Positions 17,872 through 26,254 are shown, numbered from the stretch's first letter. The stretch: DNA of 64,000 nt from CAWJFJ01 sp963800065 (GCA_963800065.1 CAWCZO010000009.1:372001-436000); one strand, 5' to 3'. Notes: generated by a model from the sequence alone, not told the origin. Numbers and translations are program-made.

Positions 17872-18122
17872 GAGAAGAAGGCTGGGCCTGGATCAGCCGA
17901 GCTGGACGGCCTTCACCAGGAGCGGACGACGGAGGCGACCAGGTGGAGCCGAAGGACGGGCATGGCCGTTTTGCGCGCCGGTACGCGGCCCACGAGTCCC
18001 AGGATGTCGACGGCCGGTTCATCGTCGGGAGGTGGTACCCGGACGGGAACATCTTGTTCCGCACCGGCGCCGGGCGCGTCGAACCGGCGTCCTCCGACTG
18101 GTCCGACCTCACCGGCGAGTGA
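17865..18122 (+). CDS. Possible small hypothetical protein
   Basis: An 85-residue reading frame ending RFIVGRWYPDGNILFRTGAGRVEPASSDWSDLTGE-like (alternating hydrophobic and charged residues compatible with a beta-rich domain). No family is recognised and no Shine-Dalgarno or -10 hexamer is obvious at its ATG. A competing minus-strand frame covers the same bases. It sits in a compositionally softer stretch between the hypothetical gene at 17308 and the NRAMP promoter. It is listed because nothing else occupies this interval. Confidence 0.2.
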   Translation: MAREEGWAWISRAGRPSPGADDGGDQVEPKDGHGRFARRYAAHESQDVDGRFIVGRWYPDGNILFRTGAGRVEPASSDWSDLTGE

Positions 18123-18145
18123 TGGCGATTCGGTGTGACGCAGAG

Positions 18146-18174
18146 TTGCCGTATTCATAGGGAGTCTCTAACAT
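18146..18174 (+). promoter_or_regulatory. Promoter of the NRAMP-related gene
   Basis: TTGCCG (18146-18151), a 17-bp spacer and TAACAT (18169-18174) make a good housekeeping sigma-factor promoter in an AT-richer patch. Transcription would start near 18181, leaving a leader of about 325 nt before the ATG at 18505, unlike the mostly leaderless genes around it. Confidence 0.6.
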
Positions 18175-18180
18175 CGATCA

Positions 18181-18504
18181 GGCAGGCGTGACATAGCATG
18201 AGAATGCCAGTCTGTCGATCGAAGGAGGTGGGCCGGTGCAATCGGAACCCCCCAGTAGCCGGCGCCCTCCGTCGCGGCCGGCGAGCTGAACAGCAGGGAA
18301 GCCGCCCCTTGAGTGGTCGCTTCCCCGACAGTCCCGGATGATCCGCCCGGCAGGGCGAGGGGAGCCGATGAGGTTCCCGTCCTAGGTCTTTTTTTCCGTC
18401 GCCAGAAGCCGCCCGTTGTCTTCGGATGTACCCCGGGTGCCGGTGACCGACGTGCCACCTCAGCTGTCATGGCGAGACGGTCGATCCACGAAAGGAGGGA
18501 GATC
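18181..18504 (+). promoter_or_regulatory. Long structured 5' leader of the NRAMP-related transporter (candidate riboswitch)
   Basis: About 325 nt of untranslated leader with several hairpins. CGATC/GATCG brackets an inner GACA/TGTC and a GCAT-GAGA-ATGC hairpin with a GNRA-type tetraloop (about 18173-18220). GGGAAGC pairs with GCTTCCC (about 18297-18325). GGGAGCC-GATGA-GGTTCCC spans 18360-18378 and is followed by seven T (18389-18395). AAAGGAGGG (18491-18499) is a strong ribosome-binding site. Placement before a metal transporter suggests metal-responsive attenuation. It does not match the M-box, yybP-ykoY, NiCo or ydaO consensus as far as I can judge by eye. Confidence 0.45.
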
Positions 18505-20253
18505 ATGGTCGAGCGCGCCACCCCTCTCGACAGGCTTCTGCGTAGACGCCCGAGCAGGGTTGCGACGCTCCCCGTGATGACTCCCGGCGCCGAGGGCCGG
18601 ACCGGGCCCACCGTCGACAGAAGTGCCGTCCTCGATGAGGAGCATGTCGGCGACATCGAAGGTGCCTTCGGGACCATCGCCTACGGGGACACCGCCGCTC
18701 GGCGCTCGTCCAAGGCCAAGCTGCTCACCCTGCTCGCCATCGTCGGCCCGGGTCTCATCGTCATGGTGGGGGACAACGACGCCGGCGGGGTGGCCACCTA
18801 CGCCCAGGCTGGTCAGGACTACGGCACCCACCTGCTCTGGGTGCTGCTCCTGCTGATACCGGTGCTGTACGTGGCCCAGGAGATGGTGCTGAGGCTGGGC
18901 GCTGTCACAGGGGTGGGCCATGCCCGGCTCATCTTCGAGCGCTTCGGCAAGTTCTGGGGCGCCTTCAGCGTGATCGACCTCTTCGTGCTCAACGCCCTCA
19001 CGATCGTCACGGAATTCATCGGTGTATCGCTGGCCGCCGGCTACCTCGGCGTATCGAAGGTCCCCGCCGTGATTCTGGCCGGGGTCGTCATCGTCGTGGC
19101 CGCCAGCACCGGGAGCCTTCGACGCTTCGAGCGGACGGCGCTGGCGTTGTGCATCGGATCGCTCGTCGTCATCCCGCTCTATGTGATCGTGCACCCCCCA
19201 GCCGGAGAGGTGGCGCGCAACTTCGCGCTGGTGAACCTGCCCGGGGGTCCCTCTCAGCTGTCGACCGTGATGCTGCTCATCATCGCCCTGGTGGGGACGA
19301 CGGTGGCGCCGTGGCAGCTCTTCTTCCAGCAGTCCTACGTCATCGACAAGAGGATCACGACCCGATTCGTGAACTACGAACGCGTCGATCTCGTCCTCGG
19401 CATCGTGATCGTGATCGTCGGGGCGGGGGCGTTGATGGGAGCGTCGGCCGCCGCCTTCGCCCACACCCCGCTGCTGGGCAAGTTCGTTGACGCCCGTCAC
19501 GTCGCCTCCGGACTCGGGCGGTACGTGTCGCATGCCGCCGGCGTCCTCTTCGCCATCATCCTCTTCGACGCCAGCCTCATAGGCGCCTCGGCCATCGGGC
19601 TCTCCACGGCCTACGCCACGGCGGACGTCCTCGGCATCAAGCACTCGCTCCATCGATCGGTCCGGCGGGCGAAGGGCTTCTACGCCGTCTTCGTGGGTCT
19701 CATGGTCGTCTCTGCCGCGCTCGTGCTCACACCGGGCGTGCCACTCGGAACCGTCACCGAGGGGGTCCAGACGCTGGCCGGTGTCCTTCTTCCGAGCGCA
19801 ACCGTCTTCCTCCTGCTGCTCTGCAACGACCGGGAGGTCCTCGGACCGTGGGCCAATTCCACGAGGACGAACATCATCGCCTCGATCATCATCGGAGTGC
19901 TCGTGCTGCTTTCGCTCATTCTCACGGCCTCGGTGGTGTTCCCCCACCTGTCGGGTCCCGAAATCGAGCTCATCATCCTCGTCGGGGTGGGCGTCGGCCT
20001 CGTCATCGGCGGGTACCTCCTGGTGCAGTCGCGGCAACATCGTGCCGCCGTCCTCGCCTCGGAGCAGGCGGCGCCGGGCGGTGGAGACCGATTGGTCCGG
20101 AGGGAGAATTGGCGGATGCCACCGCTCACGTTGCTGGAACGGCCCGTCATGTCGAGACAGCGCAGGTTCGGGATGCTGACGCTACGCGGTTATCTGCTCT
20201 TCGCTTTCGCCCTCGTCATCGTGAAGGTCGTCGAGGTCGCCATCGGGAAGTAG
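18505..20253 (+). CDS. NRAMP-related divalent metal transporter with atypical TM1 motif
   Basis: Polytopic inner-membrane protein of 582 residues with 11 or more hydrophobic helices, in the NRAMP superfamily. The metal-site TM1 motif, DPGN in Mn/Fe transporters, here reads GDNDAGG (residues 89-95). TM6 has VAPWQLFFQQS (about 267-277) where MPHNLYLHS is usual. These changes recall the NRAMP-related Mg2+ transporters (NRMT), so Mg2+ or another hard cation is plausible. A 70-residue hydrophilic N-terminus precedes TM1. It has a strong Shine-Dalgarno and a long structured leader, and it converges on a soluble MgtE-type sensor gene 6 bp away. Confidence 0.85.
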   Translation: MVERATPLDRLLRRRPSRVATLPVMTPGAEGRTGPTVDRSAVLDEEHVGDIEGAFGTIAYGDTAARRSSKAKLLTLLAIVGPGLIVMVGDNDAGGVATYAQAGQDYGTHLLWVLLLLIPVLYVAQEMVLRLGAVTGVGHARLIFERFGKFWGAFSVIDLFVLNALTIVTEFIGVSLAAGYLGVSKVPAVILAGVVIVVAASTGSLRRFERTALALCIGSLVVIPLYVIVHPPAGEVARNFALVNLPGGPSQLSTVMLLIIALVGTTVAPWQLFFQQSYVIDKRITTRFVNYERVDLVLGIVIVIVGAGALMGASAAAFAHTPLLGKFVDARHVASGLGRYVSHAAGVLFAIILFDASLIGASAIGLSTAYATADVLGIKHSLHRSVRRAKGFYAVFVGLMVVSAALVLTPGVPLGTVTEGVQTLAGVLLPSATVFLLLLCNDREVLGPWANSTRTNIIASIIIGVLVLLSLILTASVVFPHLSGPEIELIILVGVGVGLVIGGYLLVQSRQHRAAVLASEQAAPGGGDRLVRRENWRMPPLTLLERPVMSRQRRFGMLTLRGYLLFAFALVIVKVVEVAIGK

Positions 20254-20259
20254 CTGGGC

Positions 20260-21525
20260 TCAATCCTCGGCGGTCGCCATTCCGTAGTCGCGCCGCCATC
20301 CGGTGGGGAGGAGTTGTTCGAGGAGGTCGTCGACGGTGATAACGCCGACCATGAGGTGGTGGTCGTCCATGACGGGCGCCACCGTGAGGTTGAAGTCGGA
20401 CATCTTGCGGGCGATGGCGTGGATGTCCCAGTCGGCGTGGACGTGGGGGGGGTCGGGCCGCACCACCGACCCCAGGGTGGCCGAGGGCACCGCCCGGACG
20501 AGCGAGACGACCGACGCCGTGCCGGTGACCTGACCCACCTCGTCGCAGGAGAAGACGACGGCCAACGCCTCGGGGGGCGCCTGGCTGGTCCGAACGGAAT
20601 CGAGGACGTCGGCGACCGGGGTCGTCTCGGCCAGGACGAGGAAGTCGGGGCCCATGAGTCCCCCGGCCGTCTCCGAGTTGTAGCTCAGGAGGGCCCGGAT
20701 CTTGCGTTGCTGGGCGGCCGGGAGATTCTCGAGGACGGGGAGCCTGCGCTCCTGGTCGAGCTCCGTGAGGAGATCGGCGGCGTCGTCGGGGGCCATGGTG
20801 GCGAGCAGCCGGGCCGCTTCGCCGTCGGATCGTGACCGGATGAACTCCAGTTGATGCTCGGCGTTCAACTCCTCGAAGACGTCGGCCTCGAGCTCGCGGT
20901 CCTGGCCCACGGCCTCGATGATCTCCTCCCCCTCGTCGTGGGAGGCCGCTTCGACCAGGTCGGCGATCTGGGCCGGATGGAGACGGGCCAGCTTGCGGTA
21001 GGGGATGCGGAGCCGGGCCGTGGGGACATGGGCCACGAACGGCTCGATGCTGGCCCAGTCGACGACGGTCCCCGTCCGGGTCGGGATGTGCCGGGCCAGC
21101 GGGCGGGGGAGCAGGCGCCGGAGTGCCACGCGGGGGCTCGGGTCCACGCCGACGACTTCCCAGCGGGCGTCGAGACGGGCGATCTCGATCTCGTTGGCCC
21201 GGATGAGGCGGGCCCCTTGGAGATTGATGAGGTGGCGGGCCAGGAGGTCCTTCACCAGGAGCAGCTCACCGGGTCGGCGGTCGAAGCGCTGGAGGTTGAC
21301 CGTCTCGCCCACCAGCTCGACGCGCCCCGGGCGGATGTCGGCGATGCGTTCGATGGGGACGAACAGCGAGCGCTGACCGATGCGGACGACCAGGCCCGAG
21401 AGCGGTGGGTGGGGATTGTCCCCCAGCCTGACGATCAGATCCTCGACCCGGCCCAGCCGGTCCCCGTTGCGGTCCACGAGCGCGCTCTTCACCACGCTCG
21501 ACAAGTGCAGGATCTCGATGGCCAT
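20260..21525 (-). CDS. Soluble PRC-barrel / MgtE_N / CBS protein lacking the MgtE channel domain
   Basis: Cytosolic protein of 421 residues. A PRC-barrel-like domain (SALVDRNGDRLGRVEDLIVRL, about residues 12-75) precedes a helical MgtE N-terminal superhelix (AADLLTELDQERRLPVLENLP, about 250-270) and a CBS pair (about 290-415). The membrane channel domain of MgtE is absent. In MgtE the N and CBS domains sense cytosolic Mg2+, so this may be a stand-alone sensor or regulator for the convergent NRAMP-related transporter. I chose the ATG at 21525, which has GAGGAG upstream and a -10 TAGGTT (21567-21572). A longer frame to 21678 adds a Pro/Gly-rich stretch. Confidence 0.85.
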   Translation of the reverse strand: MAIEILHLSSVVKSALVDRNGDRLGRVEDLIVRLGDNPHPPLSGLVVRIGQRSLFVPIERIADIRPGRVELVGETVNLQRFDRRPGELLLVKDLLARHLINLQGARLIRANEIEIARLDARWEVVGVDPSPRVALRRLLPRPLARHIPTRTGTVVDWASIEPFVAHVPTARLRIPYRKLARLHPAQIADLVEAASHDEGEEIIEAVGQDRELEADVFEELNAEHQLEFIRSRSDGEAARLLATMAPDDAADLLTELDQERRLPVLENLPAAQQRKIRALLSYNSETAGGLMGPDFLVLAETTPVADVLDSVRTSQAPPEALAVVFSCDEVGQVTGTASVVSLVRAVPSATLGSVVRPDPPHVHADWDIHAIARKMSDFNLTVAPVMDDHHLMVGVITVDDLLEQLLPTGWRRDYGMATAED

Positions 21526-21713
21526 GCGTCGGTGCTCCTCGAGCAGCGGCGGTACCCGCGTCCACAAACCTAGTGGTTCGGCACCGGCCGGAGGCGCCTC
21601 GGCCGGTCGCCGGCCACCCCACACGTTTGCGCCCCGAGACCCATCCGGGGGAGGCTGATCGGCCATGGTCGCCGTCATGGGGAACGGATTTGCTTAAGAG
21701 CCCCAGGCAGCGG

Positions 21714-23060
21714 GTGATCGAGGTGCGCCGGTCGTGGGAGCGCAGCAGGCACGTCCAGGTGCCCCCGCCGCGAGCCCCCGAGCCCCCCGGCCCCGGGGGC
21801 CTGCGCATCGCCTACCTGGTCTATCGGGGTAATCCCCGGTGTGGTGGCCAGGGTGTGTACACCCGTCACCTGGCCCGTGAGCTGGTGGGGCTGGGCCACT
21901 GCGTGGACGTCCTGGCCGGGCAGCCGTGGCCCGAGCTGGACGAGGGCGTCGGCTTCACCCCGGTGCCCGGCCTCGATCTCTACCGCGATCCCGATCCCTT
22001 CCGGGTCCCGCACCCCCGGGAGTTCCGGACACGGGACGACCTCCTCGAGTTCGCCATCATGTGCACGGCCGGGTTCCCCGAGCCGAGGACCTTCTCCCGG
22101 AGGGCCCGCCGGATCCTCGCCGCCCGGCGTGACGAATATGAGATCGTCCACGACAACCAGTGCCTCGGGTCCGGGCTGCTCGGAATGCTGGACGACGGAT
22201 GGCCCCTGCTCACGACCCTGCACCACCCGATCACCGTCGACCGTGAGCTGGCGCTGTCGCACGCCGAGAATGCCTATCGCCGGCTGACCCAGCGTCGCTG
22301 GTTCGGATTCCTGGGGATGCAGATCAGGGTGGCGCAGCGGCTCCCCCGCGTGGTGACGGTGTCCGAGTCCTCCAAGGCGGACATCGCCGTGCAGATGAAG
22401 GTCGACCCGAAGCGGATGACGGTGGTTCCCGTCGGCGTCGACCACACCGTCTTCCGCCCCCGCCCCGACCGTCCCAGGGCCTCCGGGCGGATCATGGTGA
22501 CGTCCTCGAGCGACGTCCCCATGAAGGGTCTCGTCCCTCTCCTGGAGGCGGTGGCCAAGCTGCGGACCGAACGTGAGGTCGAGCTGGTGGTCATCGGCCG
22601 GCCGACCGAAGGCGGCCGGGTGGCGCGGACCATCGAGCGACTGGGCCTCGCCCCCGTGGTGCGGTGCGCCAGCGGGATCAGCGACGACGAGCTCGCCGTG
22701 CTCTACGCCGAGGCCCAGGTGGCCGTGGTGCCGTCGCTCTACGAGGGGTTCTCCCTGCCCGCCATCGAGGCCATGGCCTGCGGGGTCCCCCTGGTGGCCA
22801 CCACGGGGGGGGCTCTCCCCGAGGTGGTGGGGACCGACGGCGAGACCGGTCTCCTGGTGGCGCCGGACGACGCCGAGGCACTGGCCTCGGCCATCAGGCG
22901 GATCATGGACGACCCGGCGCTGGCGGCCCGGCTGGGCGCCGGCGGCCGGGACCGGGTGCTCGGCCGCTTCACCTGGGAGGCCACGGCACGGGGGACCGCC
23001 GAGCAGTACCGGGTGGTCCTCGAGGAGCACCGTGGTGGTGGGGGGAGGGTGCCGTGCTGA
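21714..23060 (+). CDS. Glycosyltransferase family 4 protein
   Basis: GT-B glycosyltransferase of about 448 residues. The N-terminal Rossmann domain begins LRIAYLVYRGNPRCGGQGVY, with the acceptor-binding GGQGVYTRHLA loop. The C-terminal domain has VPVGVDHTVFRP and the donor-binding EGFSLPAIEAMACGVPLVAT with the EX7E motif. It transfers a sugar from an NDP-sugar to an unknown acceptor. The start is uncertain: GTG 21714 is used, with GTG 21723 and TTG 21690 also in frame. The 3' end overlaps the methyltransferase by 7 bp, so it leads a three-gene operon. Confidence 0.88.
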   Translation: MIEVRRSWERSRHVQVPPPRAPEPPGPGGLRIAYLVYRGNPRCGGQGVYTRHLARELVGLGHCVDVLAGQPWPELDEGVGFTPVPGLDLYRDPDPFRVPHPREFRTRDDLLEFAIMCTAGFPEPRTFSRRARRILAARRDEYEIVHDNQCLGSGLLGMLDDGWPLLTTLHHPITVDRELALSHAENAYRRLTQRRWFGFLGMQIRVAQRLPRVVTVSESSKADIAVQMKVDPKRMTVVPVGVDHTVFRPRPDRPRASGRIMVTSSSDVPMKGLVPLLEAVAKLRTEREVELVVIGRPTEGGRVARTIERLGLAPVVRCASGISDDELAVLYAEAQVAVVPSLYEGFSLPAIEAMACGVPLVATTGGALPEVVGTDGETGLLVAPDDAEALASAIRRIMDDPALAARLGAGGRDRVLGRFTWEATARGTAEQYRVVLEEHRGGGGRVPC

Positions 23061-23767
23061 CCGTCGACTACACCCGCCTCGGTGTGAGTCGGGGCGAGCG
23101 GCTGCTCGACCTCGGGTGCGGCGGCGGACGGCACGCCTTCCAGGCCGTGCGGCTCGGGGCCCGGGTGGTCGCCCTCGACGCCGCCGGCGACGAGGTGACG
23201 CAGGTCCGGAACACCATCGGGGCCATGGTCGACGCCGGCGAGGTCCGGGTCGACGACGAGGCCGGGGTGGTCCAGGGCAACGCCCTGCGGCTGCCGTTCT
23301 CCGACGGGACTTTCGACCGGGTCATCGCCGCCGAGGTCCTCGAGCACATCCCCGACGACAACGCGGCCATGGCCGAGCTGTCACGGGTCCTGCGTCCGGG
23401 GGGGACGATGGCCGTGACCGTGCCGCGCTACGGCCCCGAGGTCGTCAACTGGGCCCTCTCCCACGAGTACCACGACGTCCCCGGGGGGCACGTGCGGATC
23501 TACCGCCGGTCGACCCTCCTCGGGCGCTTGCGCCGGGCCGGGCTCCGGCCCCTGGACAGCCACCACGCCCACGCCCTGCACTCGCCCTATTGGTGGGTGC
23601 GATGCCTGGTGGGACCGCGCCGCGACGACCATCCCGTCGTCCGGGCCTACCATCGGCTGCTCGTTTGGGACATCACCAGCGCGCCCCGGATCACCCGGAC
23701 GGCGGAGCACCTGTTGAACCCCCTGCTCGGAAAGAGCCTCGTCGTCTATCTGGAGAAGCCGGCATGA
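23054..23767 (+). CDS. Class I SAM-dependent methyltransferase
   Basis: Protein of 237 residues with the Methyltransf_11 pattern: LLDLGCGGGRHAFQ (motif I, residues 18-31), VVALDAAGDE (motif II), LPFSDGTFDRVIAAEVLEHI and LRPGGTMAVTVP (motif IV/post). The C-terminal part (SPYWWVRCLVG) may shape the acceptor site. The substrate is unknown; in the operon it may modify the product of the glycosyltransferase. The GTG start overlaps the glycosyltransferase stop, and its own stop overlaps the next ATG (ATGA), so all three are translationally coupled. Confidence 0.9.
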   Translation: MLTVDYTRLGVSRGERLLDLGCGGGRHAFQAVRLGARVVALDAAGDEVTQVRNTIGAMVDAGEVRVDDEAGVVQGNALRLPFSDGTFDRVIAAEVLEHIPDDNAAMAELSRVLRPGGTMAVTVPRYGPEVVNWALSHEYHDVPGGHVRIYRRSTLLGRLRRAGLRPLDSHHAHALHSPYWWVRCLVGPRRDDHPVVRAYHRLLVWDITSAPRITRTAEHLLNPLLGKSLVVYLEKPA

Positions 23768-24924
23768 TCCCCACCCAGCGCCTGGTGCCGGCCCCCGCCG
23801 GTGAGACCGTCGATTCGTTGATCGATCATCGCCCCCTGGCCGTGCCCCTGCCCGAGGTCGGCGGTGTGCTGACGGCATCGGAGGTGGAGGAGACGGCCGC
23901 CTCGATCGCCGCCGTCCAGCGTCACGACGGGATGATCCCGTGGTCCGAGGGTGGGCACTGCGATCCCTGGAACCACGTCGAGGCGGCCATGGGCCTGACC
24001 GTCGGCGGTTTCCACAAGGAAGCCCTGCTGGCCTACCAGTGGTTGGCCGACAGCCAGCTGCCCGACGGTTCGTGGTTCAACTACTACCTCCCCGGGATCG
24101 GCGTGAAGGACCCCCGACTCGACACCAACGTCTGCGCCTACGTGGCCACCGGGGGATGGCACCACTTCCGGGTGACGGGCGACACCTCGGTGCTGGCCGG
24201 GATGTGGCCGATGATCGACCGGGCCCTGAGCTTCGTGCTCAGGTGGCAGACCGAGGACGGGACGGTCCTGTGGTCGGTGGACCCCGATGGTCGACCCGGG
24301 CGGTACCCGCTCCTCACCGGTTCGTCGTCGATCTACCACGCCCTGCGGTGCGGGGTGGCGTGTGCCGAGGCCCTGGGCCGGGAGCGTCCCGACTGGGAGC
24401 TGGCGGCGGGCCGGCTGGCCCACGCCATCGCCGTGGCCCCGGACGCCTTCGAGCCCAAGGACGACTTCGCCATGGACTGGTACTACCCGGTGCTCTCGGG
24501 TGCCGTCGAGGGGGCGCCGGCGTCGGCCCGGATGGAGAGGTGGTGGGAGACGTTCGTGATGGACGGGCTCGGGGTGCGGTGCGTGTCGACCAACCAGTGG
24601 GTCACCGCCGCCGAGACGGCCGAGTGCGTCCTGGCCCTCGACGCCGTGGGAAGGCGGGCCGACGCCTTGGCCCTGTTCACCTGGGCCCAGGCGCACCGCT
24701 GCGACGACGGCTCCTACTGGACCGGGATCGTCTATCCCGGGCGCGAGACGTTCCCCTTCTCCGAGCGGACCACGTACACGGCGGCCGCCATCATCCTGGC
24801 CGCCGACGCGCTGGCCGACGCCTCACCGGCGGCTGGACTGTTCCGGGGGGAGTCGCTTCCCCGCGGCCTGGACCTCACCGCCCCGCGCCCCGAGCGGCTA
24901 CGCCCGGAGGGGCGACGCGCCTGA
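23764..24924 (+). CDS. Alpha/alpha-toroid (prenyltransferase/squalene-cyclase-like) protein
   Basis: Protein of 386 residues made of repeated helical hairpins. Segments such as YQWLADSQLPDGSWFNYYLPG and CDDGSYWTGIVYP resemble the QW/DGSW repeats of terpenoid cyclase and prenyltransferase toroids. A conserved DPWNHVEAAMGL lies near residue 70. The DxDD motif of squalene-hopene cyclases is not seen, so cyclase activity is doubtful; a six-hairpin glycosidase-like function is also possible. It is last in the glycosyltransferase-methyltransferase operon. The 3' end overlaps the convergent methyltransferase by 50 bp. Confidence 0.75.
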   Translation: MIPTQRLVPAPAGETVDSLIDHRPLAVPLPEVGGVLTASEVEETAASIAAVQRHDGMIPWSEGGHCDPWNHVEAAMGLTVGGFHKEALLAYQWLADSQLPDGSWFNYYLPGIGVKDPRLDTNVCAYVATGGWHHFRVTGDTSVLAGMWPMIDRALSFVLRWQTEDGTVLWSVDPDGRPGRYPLLTGSSSIYHALRCGVACAEALGRERPDWELAAGRLAHAIAVAPDAFEPKDDFAMDWYYPVLSGAVEGAPASARMERWWETFVMDGLGVRCVSTNQWVTAAETAECVLALDAVGRRADALALFTWAQAHRCDDGSYWTGIVYPGRETFPFSERTTYTAAAIILAADALADASPAAGLFRGESLPRGLDLTAPRPERLRPEGRRA

Positions 24925-25645
24925 GGATCCGCAACGAACCGCACTCGCCGTCCTCGGTGAATTCACCCGACGTCAGGGCGGCGTTCCACAGCTCGTAGGG
25001 GGGGCGGCCGCCGTCGGCCGGGTCGGGGAAGACGTCGTGGATGGCCAGCCACCGGCCCACCGCCACGTGGGGGGCCCAACCGGTGAAGTCGGCCCAGGCG
25101 GGCTCCTGGCCGTGGCCACCGTCGATGAAGCACAGGTCGAGGGGGGTCCTCCACCGCGAGGCGATGGTGGGGGAGTCCCCGACCAGGCCGACGACGCAGG
25201 CCCCGAGCCCGGCCCCGTCGATCGTCCGGCGCCAGAAGGGCAGGGTGTCGATGCGGCCCGTGGTGCGGTCGACGACGTCGTGGTCGTGGTGGTCCCAACC
25301 CGGTTGGTTCTCCTCCGACCCGTGGTGGTGGTCCAGGCTGAAGAGGACCGCCCGTCCGGCCTCGGCTGCCGCTCCCAGGTAGACCGTGGATTTTCCGCAC
25401 CAGGCGCCGATCTCCATCAGGGTGGCTCCCGCCGGGTTGGCCGCCGCGGCGCGGGCGGCGGCGTCGAGGAGGGCGAGGCCCTCGTCGTCGGGCATGAAGC
25501 CCTTGGCCGACCGGGCCAGGACGATGAGGTCCTCGACCCGTCCCGACCGCACCGGTGAGGGGCCGGACGTCGGTGGGCCGGACGTCGGTGGACCGGACGT
25601 CGGTGAGGACGTCGGTGAATCGGACATTGGCGGGTCACTCCTCAT
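24875..25645 (-). CDS. Class I SAM-dependent methyltransferase (Methyltransf_24 type)
   Basis: Protein of 256 residues. MEIGAWCGKSTVYLG is the SAM-binding motif I, LFSLDHHHGSEENQPGWD carries the acidic motif II, and DLCFIDGGHGQEPAWADF matches the YVDGxH-type motif of the Methyltransf_24 family. The N-terminus holds a low-complexity TSGPPTSGPPTSGP stretch from 15-bp repeats. ATG 25645 overlaps the UPF0016 stop (ATGA); ATG 25627 is an alternative. It is third in the pepN-UPF0016-methyltransferase unit. The substrate is unknown, possibly a sugar. Confidence 0.85.
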   Translation of the reverse strand: MRSDPPMSDSPTSSPTSGPPTSGPPTSGPSPVRSGRVEDLIVLARSAKGFMPDDEGLALLDAAARAAAANPAGATLMEIGAWCGKSTVYLGAAAEAGRAVLFSLDHHHGSEENQPGWDHHDHDVVDRTTGRIDTLPFWRRTIDGAGLGACVVGLVGDSPTIASRWRTPLDLCFIDGGHGQEPAWADFTGWAPHVAVGRWLAIHDVFPDPADGGRPPYELWNAALTSGEFTEDGECGSLRILRRVAPPGVAARGAGR

Positions 25646-26229
25646 CCTCGGGCCGCCGAGACGGCGGTGTAGACAGCGAATCCGGCCAGGATCGCACCGG
25701 CGGCCTTGCGGATGACGCCGAGGGGAAGGACCCGCAAGAGGGCCCGGCCCCCGATGACGCCGATGCCCACCACGACGACCAGCGCGGCGGAGGCACCGAC
25801 GAAGACCGACCAGGGCTGGTGGTAGTGGGCGGCCAGGTTGGCCGTCATGATCTGGGTCAGGTCCCCGAGCTCGGCGGCGATGATCACGGCGAAGGAGGTG
25901 AGGGCGACGTGGCGGTCGCGTCGTGGACGCAGCGCCTTGCCCTCACCCTTCCGCTCGGCGGACGCCTCGGCCGTGAGGAGGAGATAGAGCGCGCCGGCCA
26001 CGAAGAGGGCGGCCACGACGGACTCGACGGCCCGGTGGGGCAGGAGCTCGAGAAGGCGCCCGGCCAGGACGGCCACGGCGCTGTTGACCAGCATGGCGGC
26101 GGCCGCTCCGGTCCAGACGGGCAGGGGCCGGTGCCGGCTGGCCAGGACGATGGTGGCGATCATGGTCTTGTCCGGGAGTTCGGCCACGAAGATGACACCG
26201 AAGGTGACCGCGACGACGCTCAGGTCCAT
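25642..26229 (-). CDS. UPF0016/GDT1 family cation transporter (probably Mn2+)
   Basis: Small membrane protein of 195 residues with six predicted helices in two inverted repeats. Each carries the family signature: AELPDKTMIATI in the first half and AELGDLTQIMTA in the second. Homologues (TMEM165/Gdt1, MntX-like bacterial forms) export Mn2+ or exchange Ca2+/Mn2+ for protons. The first repeat has Pro in place of Gly in ExGD. It lies 25 bp after pepN and overlaps the methyltransferase, so the three genes are likely co-transcribed. Confidence 0.9.
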   Translation of the reverse strand: MDLSVVAVTFGVIFVAELPDKTMIATIVLASRHRPLPVWTGAAAAMLVNSAVAVLAGRLLELLPHRAVESVVAALFVAGALYLLLTAEASAERKGEGKALRPRRDRHVALTSFAVIIAAELGDLTQIMTANLAAHYHQPWSVFVGASAALVVVVGIGVIGGRALLRVLPLGVIRKAAGAILAGFAVYTAVSAARG

Positions 26230-26254
26230 GGTCGGCGGCCCGCCAGGAGACCAC

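Noticed and set aside
18379..18395. Simple intrinsic terminator at the T7 tract
   Set aside because: The stem ends ten bases before the T run, so it is not a canonical terminator; it may be part of an attenuator.
18181..18504. M-box, yybP-ykoY or ydaO riboswitch
   Set aside because: Their conserved core strings are absent as far as visible by eye; reported only as an unidentified structured leader.
18460..20040. Long minus-strand reading frame opposite the NRAMP-related gene
   Set aside because: Low-complexity D/E/H/G-rich translation typical of antisense GC-rich frames; the plus strand encodes transmembrane helices with family motifs.
21675..23030. Minus-strand frame opposite the glycosyltransferase
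   Set aside because: Antisense shadow; the plus strand carries the complete GT-B signatures and operon overlaps.
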